A DNA stretch of 7,736 nt from Anaerolineales bacterium (GTDB lineage Bacteria; Chloroflexota; Anaerolineae; Anaerolineales; Villigracilaceae), in the NCBI GenBank assembly GCA_017882065.1, contig JADGQD010000092.1:1-7736 (forward strand), in the 5' to 3' direction. The notes beneath the pieces are model-generated. The model did no database searches. It was given only the letters and a program-made list of their open reading frames with translations, and was not told the origin of the DNA. Below are positions 1 to 5,722 of this stretch, piece after piece. The translations under genes were made by a program, and so were the position numbers. How positions within the stretch are numbered: the stretch's first letter is position 1; each line of letters starts with the position of its first letter.

Positions 1-336
1 CAGGTAATTAGCCATTGTCCGTACAGCTGCAGAACTGGCTACTTCGCCGTATTGATGCCCGCCCATACCATCCGCTACAATAAACAGTCCCAGGGGGGCG
101 CTATTGGCTTCGCCACCCGTTGTGGCAGAAAAGGCGAACAAGTAATCTTCGTTATGCTCACGCTGTTTGCCGATAGACTGTCCGCAACCCGAGATTAATT
201 GCTGTGGCTCAACACGCTCACTGCTTATGGGAACCATCCCAAGTTGCTCGCTCGAAAGGGGAAAAGTATTCACATTAGCTAGTGCAGGTAGTGGCTTGGT
301 TTGTTTGCCACGTAACCGATCAAAGAAGGATTTCAC
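1..336 (-). CDS. PP2C-family Ser/Thr protein phosphatase, N-terminal part (runs off the window)
   Basis: Metal-dependent phosphatase that should remove phosphate from Ser/Thr of proteins, presumably countering the kinase encoded just upstream. Only 112 residues are in the window and no stop is reached. After a poorly conserved N-terminal tail of about 48 residues come the hallmark PP2C motifs: Gly-x-x-Arg-x-x-Asn-Glu-Asp (R59, N62-E63-D64) and ADGMGGH (88-94) followed by GEVAS (97-101). D64 and D89 fit the metal-binding aspartates. The GTG start at 336 is chosen because AGGAGA (347-342) lies 5 nt upstream and translation reads straight into the conserved domain. The kinase stop is 24 nt upstream, so the two are very likely one operon. 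No signal peptide or membrane segment is visible in this part. The C-terminal metal motifs cannot be checked. Confidence 0.93.
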   Translation of the reverse strand, partial: MKSFFDRLRGKQTKPLPALANVNTFPLSSEQLGMVPISSERVEPQQLISGCGQSIGKQREHNEDYLFAFSATTGGEANSAPLGLFIVADGMGGHQYGEVASSAAVRTMANYL

Positions 337-360
337 AATATTCTCCTTGAACAAACGCCT

Positions 361-2250
361 TTATGCAAGTAAAGTGTATAGAAAGTGGTCAGTAGAGCCG
401 ATGTAAACAATATCATCATAAACCAGGGGGGAGCCGGTGATCGGGCCTTTTGTGACAAATTTCCAGCGCAAGCGACCGGTACGGGCTTCGAGGCAGTAAA
501 TGTTCCCGTCCGCCGATCCACAGTAGAGGGCGTCTTTGTAAACGACAGGCGAACTGCTTACCTGATGTTCCGTCTTGAAACGCCAGACTTCTTTAGATGT
601 ATGAGCATCAATAGCGTAGATATTTCCGTCGGCAGAGCCAATGAAAACCAGTCCTTCTGCTGCATAAGGCGAAGCGATGGAACCCTTGCCCATGCGGAAC
701 CGCCAGATGACCCAACCCGCGCGTGCATCCAGAGCATAAAAACTGCTGTCAAGTGAACCGAAATAAACCACGCCATCCGATTCACATGGGGAGGATGTTA
801 CTGCCATTTTGGCCTTGTAATGCCACTTCATCTCGCCGCGGAAATCCACACAATAAAAATCGCCATTCTCACAGCCGGCAAAGACAGTATCATGCGCTAC
901 AAAAGGAGTGGAACGCACAGGTGCGGTTGTTTCGAAACGCCATGCGGCTCGTCCGCTCAACAGATTAACAGCGTGAATGTGCTGGTCATCAGAACCGAAG
1001 AAAACATGCCCTTCCGCAATGCGCGGCGATGAATGTACCCGGCCTTCAGTGTAATATGTCCAGTTCACTTTGCCGGTGCGGGCGCTGATAACATGCAAAC
1101 GCTGATCTTCAGAGCCGATGAAAATATCGCCCTCAAAAGCCGCCGGGCGGGTCACAACACCGCCATCGGTGGCATACTTCCAATTCAATTTACCATCGGC
1201 AGCATTCAGGGAATAGAGATTATGATCGTAAGACCCAATATAGACAGCACCTTCATGGTACAGCGGTGCGCCACGGACCTCATCCTCGCACTGAAAAACC
1301 CACAAGGGTTTAATCCCGACCGATGATTGGATGCTGGCAGTCGCGCCACTGGTGCGATTCAAGATCCCGGTCTTGCGTCCCGCAGCCACGAGGGCCTCTT
1401 TCATCGCTTCGGCGCTTTGGAACCGATCTTCAGGGTTATATTGGAGCGCAGCATTGATGACGGCTTCCAATTCCGTAGAGATGGCTGGGTTAATTTTCCG
1501 CAGAGGACGTTCGTCGAAAGAAAACGGCGGCTCCAGGCGCGGGTCACGCCGGGAGAGGGCTTGGTGAATGGCAGCGCCCAGGGCATAGATGTCGGCTAGA
1601 GGTCCGGCCTCGCCCCGATATTGCTCGGGAGGAGAATACCCCTCCGTGCCGATCATCGTCCCTTTTTGCCCGACCTGGAATGGTTTGGCAATCCCGAAAT
1701 CCACCAGGATGATGTGGTCATTCGGATTCACCATAATATTGGATGGCTTCATATCCCGGAAAATAATTGGATCGGGCTTGTGGTTATGGAGGAATGAAAG
1801 TACGTCGCACAACTCAATGGCCCAGCCCAGGACGCGTTCCTCCGTCAGGAAGCCACCCGTTTCGTTGATAATGGCTTCCAGGTCTTTGCCATGGACGAAT
1901 TCCAGGACCAGGTAAGAACGATTGTCCTCACTAAAATAATCATAAATCCGGGGAATGGAGGGGTGGTTGAGGGTCGCCAGGATATTGGCTTCACGCTCGA
2001 AGTTCTGGACAATGGTTTTTCTGACCAGCGGGTCAGAGGCGCGGTTAATCATCTCTTTCACCGCTACCAGTTTGACCACGCTTGGGAAATGCAGGTCACG
2101 GGCGCGATAAACCGAACCCATGCCTCCCACGCCGATAACGTCCTGGATCACATAGCGGCTAACGAGCGTTATTCCCGGAGTCAGTTGTACGTTTAATTCA
2201 CCTTCTCGCGACTCGTTCCCAATTGGCGTTGTGATCTTATGGGTCTCCAG
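361..2250 (-). CDS. Ser/Thr protein kinase (PknB/Hanks type) fused to a PQQ-like beta-propeller
   Basis: ATP-dependent protein kinase with a C-terminal sensor-like propeller, 629 residues from the proposed CTG start at 2250. Kinase domain about 36-290: glycine loop GVGGMGSVY (40-48), VAVK lysine K65, helix-C Glu E87, catalytic loop FRDMKPSN (164-171, D166, N171), DFG (184-186) and a PPEQ activation-segment end (207-210). The linker (about 290-313) has no membrane segment. Residues 314-629 hold eight repeats of about 38-40 residues, each with a GS-D-x-x-(L/I)-Y-(A/S)-L core and most ending in W-(K/R)-(F/Y). The last repeat lacks the Trp strand while PLWVF opens the first, so the ring probably closes head-to-tail as eight blades. 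This architecture recalls AfsK of Streptomyces and differs from mycobacterial PknD, which is membrane-anchored. What the propeller senses is unknown. Start choice: GTG at 2151 would cut off the Arg-Tyr just before the first kinase strand and has no ribosome site, whereas CTG at 2250 follows AGGAGG by 5 nt. Domain calls are firm; the start is inferred. Confidence 0.95.
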   Translation of the reverse strand: METHKITTPIGNESREGELNVQLTPGITLVSRYVIQDVIGVGGMGSVYRARDLHFPSVVKLVAVKEMINRASDPLVRKTIVQNFEREANILATLNHPSIPRIYDYFSEDNRSYLVLEFVHGKDLEAIINETGGFLTEERVLGWAIELCDVLSFLHNHKPDPIIFRDMKPSNIMVNPNDHIILVDFGIAKPFQVGQKGTMIGTEGYSPPEQYRGEAGPLADIYALGAAIHQALSRRDPRLEPPFSFDERPLRKINPAISTELEAVINAALQYNPEDRFQSAEAMKEALVAAGRKTGILNRTSGATASIQSSVGIKPLWVFQCEDEVRGAPLYHEGAVYIGSYDHNLYSLNAADGKLNWKYATDGGVVTRPAAFEGDIFIGSEDQRLHVISARTGKVNWTYYTEGRVHSSPRIAEGHVFFGSDDQHIHAVNLLSGRAAWRFETTAPVRSTPFVAHDTVFAGCENGDFYCVDFRGEMKWHYKAKMAVTSSPCESDGVVYFGSLDSSFYALDARAGWVIWRFRMGKGSIASPYAAEGLVFIGSADGNIYAIDAHTSKEVWRFKTEHQVSSSPVVYKDALYCGSADGNIYCLEARTGRLRWKFVTKGPITGSPLVYDDIVYIGSTDHFLYTLLA

Positions 2251-2255
2251 AGCAA

Positions 2256-2261
2256 CCTCCT
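2256..2261 (-). promoter_or_regulatory. Ribosome binding site deciding the kinase start
   Basis: AGGAGG on the minus strand, a perfect Shine-Dalgarno core, lies 5 nt before an in-frame CTG (2250-2248). No ATG, GTG or TTG lies in frame between it and the kinase glycine loop except the GTG at 2151. The frame is closed upstream by a TAA within the promoter region, so the reading frame can begin only in this interval. Confidence 0.7.
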
Positions 2262-2282
2262 GAGAATTGTAGAACTGAATGA

Positions 2283-2311
2283 ATTATAGCCATCCCTGTC
2301 AGGATTAGCAA
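2283..2311 (-). promoter_or_regulatory. Sigma-70-type promoter of the kinase/phosphatase operon
   Basis: Minus-strand -10 box TATAAT (2288-2283, six of six matches) with TTGCTA as -35 box (2311-2306, four of six) and a 17-nt spacer. The expected transcription start is near 2276, giving a leader of about 26 nt that contains the AGGAGG site. The spacer includes the small inverted repeat CCTGTCAGG (2295-2303), which could be an operator; that part is speculative. Confidence 0.7.
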
Positions 2312-2325
2312 CCTATCTGGCCCGG

Positions 2326-2336
2326 TTCCCTGGGAA
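2326..2336. repeat. Small palindrome TTCCCTGGGAA upstream of the kinase promoter
   Basis: Perfect 5+1+5 inverted repeat located 15 nt upstream of the kinase -35 box, between the two divergent transcription units. A related perfect palindrome, GGGAATTCCC, lies at 2406-2415. Shared TTCCC/GGGAA half-sites suggest a possible regulator site, but short palindromes also arise by chance. Confidence 0.3.
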
Positions 2337-2405
2337 TCGCCGTGGTGATGGGGGTGTTGGGTGGGCGTATCCGGCCTAATACCCTCTATCTTGTCCCTTT
2401 GGCAC

Positions 2406-2415
2406 GGGAATTCCC
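2406..2415. repeat. Small palindrome GGGAATTCCC upstream of the phosphoesterase gene
   Basis: Perfect 10-bp palindrome in the 226-bp divergent intergenic region, sharing half-sites with TTCCCTGGGAA at 2326-2336. It sits 27 nt ahead of a possible -10 box for the plus-strand operon. An operator role is only a guess. Confidence 0.3.
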
Positions 2416-2441
2416 AAAAACCATCTGGCCTTGCGCGGAAT

Positions 2442-2447
2442 TATACT
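2442..2447 (+). promoter_or_regulatory. Possible -10 box for the four-gene plus-strand operon
   Basis: TATACT (five of six matches to TATAAT) would start transcription near 2454, leaving a short leader of about 23 nt that holds the GGAG site of the first gene. No convincing -35 hexamer is found 16-18 nt upstream, so this is a weak call. The operon must be transcribed from somewhere in this interval because the gene to the left is divergent. Confidence 0.3.
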
Positions 2448-2476
2448 TTAGGGCACAATACGGCTGGAGTAGCCCT

Positions 2477-3112
2477 TTGAAAATATTGGCTGTTAGTGAT
2501 GTTGTTGTTGACCGTCTGTACTCTGCACAGACTGCAGAGCATCTCCGCGACGTAGACATTATACTCGGCTGCGGCGACCTGCCATATGAGTATCTGGAAT
2601 TTCTAGTCTCAGTGCTGAATGTGCCTCTGCTTTACGTCCCTGGTAATCACGACCCGCAATATGACGAGCAAAACCCGTCCGCGCGGGCGGACGGCTGTGA
2701 TATTCTCGATCAGCGCGTGACACGGGTCAAGGGGCTGAACATGGCCGGGCTGGGCGGGAGCATCCGCTACAAACCCGTCCCCCCCAACCAGTATACCCAG
2801 ACAGAGATGTACTTACGCGTCATTTCGTTCCTGCCCAAGCTTCTTAAGCAGCGGGTTCAAACTGGTGGTGTTTTGGACATCATGATTGCCCATTCACCGC
2901 CGCGCGGCATTCACGATGACAACGATCCGGCCCATGTCGGTTTTTTGGCTTTTCGGGATTTCATCCGGGTTTTCAAGCCGCGCTATTTCCTGCATGGACA
3001 CGCTTTGGTTTACAAGGGTAATCTCTTGCCTCCGGTGACACAAATGGGGGTCACGACCGTTATCAATGTCTACCCTTACAGACTGCTTGAGGTGGAACCG
3101 CATGTTCGATGA
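2477..3112 (+). CDS. Metallophosphoesterase-family protein with a reduced metal site
   Basis: Calcineurin-like phosphoesterase fold, 211 residues, cytosolic (no signal peptide). Visible motifs in order: ILAVSD (3-8, D8), GCGD (31-34, D34), GNHD (56-59), AHSPP (138-142, H139) and FLHGHAL (171-177). In canonical members motif I is Asp-x-His and the last motif is Gly-His-x-His; here they read Asp-Val-Val and Gly-His-Ala-Leu, so two histidine ligands, normally of the same metal, are absent. The fold and the other ligands are intact, so it may bind one metal or act on an unusual substrate. Start: TTG at 2477 follows GGAG (2466-2469) by 7 nt and leads directly into the first beta strand. Upstream ATGs would add about 45 residues with no family character. 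The gene overlaps the next one by 11 nt, implying coupled translation. The substrate cannot be deduced. Confidence 0.87.
   Translation: MKILAVSDVVVDRLYSAQTAEHLRDVDIILGCGDLPYEYLEFLVSVLNVPLLYVPGNHDPQYDEQNPSARADGCDILDQRVTRVKGLNMAGLGGSIRYKPVPPNQYTQTEMYLRVISFLPKLLKQRVQTGGVLDIMIAHSPPRGIHDDNDPAHVGFLAFRDFIRVFKPRYFLHGHALVYKGNLLPPVTQMGVTTVINVYPYRLLEVEPHVR
2675..2694. repeat. GC-rich perfect hairpin inside the phosphoesterase gene
   Basis: CCGTCCGC, loop GCGG, then GCGGACGG: a perfect 8-bp stem with a 4-nt loop, within the coding sequence just after the GNHD motif, encoding Pro-Ser-Ala-Arg-Ala-Asp-Gly. Such compact GC palindromes resemble small dispersed repeats that insert in frame, but only one copy is present here. 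Confidence 0.45.
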
Positions 3113-3947
3113 TATCGCTGGCCGCGTGAAGACCGATTTTGCCCATGCCCGTTTCAAAGCCTTTTGGAACCGCATCCTCAGCATCGTGGGCGGACAGCCG
3201 ACTACGTTGCTTTCTTACGATGAAGTAAAAGAGAAATTACACATCGGCGGGCCCATTTACCGCGGAGTTAAGTCGGTAGAAGTAAAGAAAATCGTCGGCA
3301 GTCTGAACCGCTACCACCAGTTCGACCGCGCCTTTTTACCCCTCGAAGACCAGATTGCTAACCGCTGGCAAAACATTGACCGCGCCTTCTATCAGGATAT
3401 CAACCTTCCACCAGTTGTCCTGTATAAAGTCGGTGAGGTATATTTTGTGGTAGATGGTCATCACCGCGTCTCGGTGGCGCGCGAACAGGGGCAGATGGAC
3501 ATTGATGCTGAAGTACGTGAATGCTCAACCAAAGTCAATATTACCCCCGACCTCAAGCCAGAAGACTTGGAAATCCTCGGTGAAAAAGTGGACTTCCTCG
3601 AACGCACCGGGCTGGACCGCATCCGTCCGGTAGCCAAAATTAAACTGACCATTCCAGACGGTTTCGACCGTATGCTCGAGCACATTGCCGTCCACCGTTA
3701 CTTCATGGGCCTGGATTTAAAACGGGATATTTCGGATGAAGAGGCCGTGGCGCATTGGTTCGATAAAGTCTATATGCCCATCGTCAGCAACATCCGGCGC
3801 AGTGACATCCTGAAAGAGTTCCCCGGCAAGACCGAAGGCGATTTGTACCTGTGGGTGCTCGACCGCCAGCGAATCCTGCACGCCGAGGGACAAAATCTCG
3901 TCTCACCCCAGAAGGCTGCAAAAGATTTCCTCGAGGAGGTCAAATAA
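3102..3947 (+). CDS. ParB/sulfiredoxin-fold (ParBc-like) protein with DGHHR motif
   Basis: 281-residue soluble protein. The central region (about 85-140) has the ParB N-terminal-like core: a strand LPPVVLYKVG, then VYFVVDGHHRVSVAREQG with DGHHR at 118-122. In this superfamily the matching motif (GERR in ParB, GCHR in sulfiredoxin) holds nucleotide phosphates, so nucleotide binding is likely. The C-terminal half (about 190-281) is helical, with HWFDKVYMPIV and FPGKTEGDLYLWV, resembling the tail of Chloroflexota and actinobacterial ParB-like/DUF4032-type proteins. No helix-turn-helix is obvious, so a chromosome-partition role is unlikely. The ATG at 3102 is preferred over an upstream ATG at 3066: it has GAGGTGG 6 nt upstream (3089-3095) and overlaps the preceding gene by only 11 nt. 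Its stop overlaps the next start by 1 nt. Biochemical function is unknown; DNA binding or a kinase-like activity are both possible. Confidence 0.82.
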   Translation: MFDDIAGRVKTDFAHARFKAFWNRILSIVGGQPTTLLSYDEVKEKLHIGGPIYRGVKSVEVKKIVGSLNRYHQFDRAFLPLEDQIANRWQNIDRAFYQDINLPPVVLYKVGEVYFVVDGHHRVSVAREQGQMDIDAEVRECSTKVNITPDLKPEDLEILGEKVDFLERTGLDRIRPVAKIKLTIPDGFDRMLEHIAVHRYFMGLDLKRDISDEEAVAHWFDKVYMPIVSNIRRSDILKEFPGKTEGDLYLWVLDRQRILHAEGQNLVSPQKAAKDFLEEVK

Positions 3948-4864
3948 TGCATCCCCTGGCTGGTGTGTTTACTGCGGCTGTCACCCCATTAAAAGCGGAC
4001 TTTTCTCCAGACCTGGATGCTGTTCCTTCCCTGTTGGGCTTCCTCGCCGGGCGCAGCTGCCACGGTATTTTGCTGTTGGGAACCACCGGCGAAGGGCCAT
4101 CCTTTTCGCCGGAAGAACGCCTCGGGATTTTCCGCGCTGCACTACAGGTCCGTGAAATGTACCGGACGGTTCAAGGCGGGACCTGTAAACTGCTTGCCGG
4201 GACCGGGACACCCAGTCTCACCGAAACCATCTCGCTGACCCACTCCGCTTTCGACCTGGGCTACGATGGCGTCGTTGTCCTGCCCCCCTATTACTTCCGC
4301 AAAGCCACCGATGAAGGCATGTTCCACTACTTCCGCGAACTCATCAACAAGGCTGTCCCCGCGGACGGGTTCCTGCTCGGTTACCACATCCCCGGCTTGG
4401 CTGGGATCGGCTTCTCGCCCGACCTGTTGGCGCGGCTCAAAGACGCCTTCCCGCACCAATTTGCGGGCATTAAGGATTCCTCGCACGATGCCGATTTCGC
4501 CCGCTGGCTGGGAAAACGTTTCGGCTCCGACTTGCTGGTGCTGACCGGTACCGATTCTTACCTGCAACTGGCGCTGGAAAACCAGGCCGGGGGTTGTATC
4601 ACCGCTCCGGCAAATCTGATTTCTCCTGATCTGCGCTTGGTCTGGGATGCCTTCCAGCGCGGCGAGGAAGCATCTGCACTCCAGACGCGCATCACCAAAA
4701 TCCGCCATATTCTGGAGAAATATCCGCCGTTCCCGCCCATTCTGAAAGCGCTGCTGGCGAGACAGCATGGCTTCCCAATCTGGCCGGTCCGCCCGCCTCT
4801 GGAGGCTTCTCTGCCCGAGACTGTGGAAAAGGTGACAGAAGAATTCATGGCGGCTTCCGGATGA
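3947..4864 (+). CDS. DHDPS/N-acetylneuraminate lyase-family class I aldolase
   Basis: TIM-barrel enzyme of the DapA/NanA superfamily, 305 residues (typical 290-305), forming a Schiff base between a lysine and a 2-keto acid such as pyruvate. Visible features: GTTGEG (45-50) for the carboxylate pocket, PPYYF (113-117) with the paired tyrosines, GYHIPG (145-150) with catalytic Y146, GIKDSS (174-179) with Schiff-base K176, and TGTDS further on. The arginine that follows the catalytic tyrosine in genuine dihydrodipicolinate synthase (R138 of E. coli) is L151 here, and the residue after GTTGE is Gly. Lysine biosynthesis is therefore not a safe assignment; another keto-acid aldolase or lyase is more likely. 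The ATG at 3947 shares its A with the preceding TAA, and AGGAGG (3934-3939) lies 7 nt upstream. It overlaps the next gene by 4 nt (ATGA). Confidence 0.92.
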   Translation: MHPLAGVFTAAVTPLKADFSPDLDAVPSLLGFLAGRSCHGILLLGTTGEGPSFSPEERLGIFRAALQVREMYRTVQGGTCKLLAGTGTPSLTETISLTHSAFDLGYDGVVVLPPYYFRKATDEGMFHYFRELINKAVPADGFLLGYHIPGLAGIGFSPDLLARLKDAFPHQFAGIKDSSHDADFARWLGKRFGSDLLVLTGTDSYLQLALENQAGGCITAPANLISPDLRLVWDAFQRGEEASALQTRITKIRHILEKYPPFPPILKALLARQHGFPIWPVRPPLEASLPETVEKVTEEFMAASG

Positions 4865-5670
4865 AAGTCTGGCGCTTGCTCATCACCCCTCCCACCCACG
4901 GCGCATGGAACATGGCCGTGGACGAAGCCATCCTCGAAGCCGTGGGCCGCGGCGGATCGCTCCCGACCCTGCGCCTGTATGCCTGGGAACCGGCCTGCCT
5001 CTCACTTGGCTATGCCCAGCCTCTTTCCGACGTGGACATTCCCTGCTTGCAAGCGCGCGGCTGGGAGATGGTGCGCCGTCCCACCGGCGGGCGGGCCGTA
5101 CTCCACATCGACGAAATTACTTACTCTGCAATCGCTCCACTCAATGAGCCGCGTGTGGCGGGGACAGTTCTCGATTCCTACAACCGGATCGCGCATGCGC
5201 TAGTGGAGGCCCTGCGCCTGCTCGGCCTGCCGGTAGAGGTCGAGGAGCGCAGCGGGGGGCCAGGAAAATCCCCCAACCCGGTTTGCTTCGAAGTCCCTTC
5301 GACGTACGAGATCACGGTGGGCGGAAAAAAACTGGTCGGCTCGGCGCAGGCTCGTCGCAAGGAGGGTGTACTCCAACACGGTTCCTTGCCGCTGAATGGT
5401 GACCTGACGCGCATCCTCCAGGTTCTGGCCTACCCCGACGAAGAGGCCCGCACCCGCGCCGCCAGCCATTTGCTGGAGCGGGCAACAACAGTGGAGACTG
5501 CTCTGGGGCGCGTTGTCTCCTGGAACGAGGCGGCGCAGGCCTATATCGCTGCTTTCCGATCCGTGCTCGCTCTGGACCTCCAGCCGGGAAAACTGACCCC
5601 GGAGGAGGAGGTCCGCGCCGGGGAATTATCCGCCTCCAAATACAGTCACCCCGACTGGAACCGAAAATAA
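4861..5670 (+). CDS. lipM: Octanoyl/lipoyl transferase, LipM-like (BPL/LplA/LipB family)
   Basis: Cofactor transferase of 269 residues in the biotin/lipoate A/B ligase fold. LipM moves octanoyl from acyl carrier protein to a lipoyl-domain protein such as GcvH, supplying the lipoate needed by 2-oxoacid dehydrogenases and the glycine cleavage system. Seen: an N-terminal WNMAVDEA segment (16-23), RRPTGGRAVLH (72-82), the catalytic-Cys segment VCFEVPSTYE (141-150, C142), then KKLVGSAQARR (156-166) and LQHGSL (171-176). The Cys in the C-F-x-x-P-S context is what separates LipM from Cys-less lipoate-protein ligases. LipA is not in the window. The ATG at 4861 overlaps the upstream stop in ATGA with little ribosome site of its own, so translation is probably coupled. 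A LplA-type ligase is the main alternative. Confidence 0.9.
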   Translation: MKVWRLLITPPTHGAWNMAVDEAILEAVGRGGSLPTLRLYAWEPACLSLGYAQPLSDVDIPCLQARGWEMVRRPTGGRAVLHIDEITYSAIAPLNEPRVAGTVLDSYNRIAHALVEALRLLGLPVEVEERSGGPGKSPNPVCFEVPSTYEITVGGKKLVGSAQARRKEGVLQHGSLPLNGDLTRILQVLAYPDEEARTRAASHLLERATTVETALGRVVSWNEAAQAYIAAFRSVLALDLQPGKLTPEEEVRAGELSASKYSHPDWNRK

Positions 5671-5702
5671 AAAAGTTGAAGGCTCGTCGCCTTCAACTTT
5701 TT
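5670..5702. terminator. Bidirectional rho-independent terminator between convergent genes
   Basis: GTTGAAGGC (5675-5683), loop TCGTC, GCCTTCAAC (5689-5697): a perfect 9-bp stem, extended by five A-T pairs on both sides (5670-5674 with 5698-5702). The A run to the left and T run to the right give a U tail on either strand, so it should end both the plus-strand four-gene operon, whose stop codon abuts it, and the minus-strand DUF4230 gene ending at 5723. Confidence 0.92.
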
Positions 5703-5722
5703 CTGTCTGGATTATTTACCCC

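Noticed and set aside
361..2151. Kinase start at GTG 2151
   Set aside because: It lacks a ribosome site and removes conserved N-terminal kinase residues; the CTG at 2250 with AGGAGG is better supported.
385..2196. Several plus-strand open frames of 70-123 codons opposite the kinase gene
   Set aside because: They lie antisense to a clear kinase/propeller gene, show no domain-like sequence and have no matching ribosome sites.
2431..2459. Promoter TTGCGC/CACAAT with 17-nt spacer ahead of the phosphoesterase
   Set aside because: Both hexamers are poor and transcription would start on top of the GGAG ribosome site.
2342..2476. N-terminal extension of the phosphoesterase from an ATG at 2342
   Set aside because: The added residues cover promoter and palindrome sequence and lack family character; TTG at 2477 has GGAG 7 nt upstream.
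3066..3101. Upstream ATG for the ParB-like gene
   Set aside because: It would lie deep within the preceding gene; ATG 3102 has a good ribosome site and a normal short overlap.
3851..3946. Longer start for the aldolase gene
   Set aside because: The extension is a shadow of the preceding gene; ATG 3947 has AGGAGG at 7 nt and begins where the family begins.
4142..4768. 208-codon minus-strand open frame
   Set aside because: Antisense to the aldolase gene in GC-rich DNA, with no recognisable domain; a codon-bias shadow.
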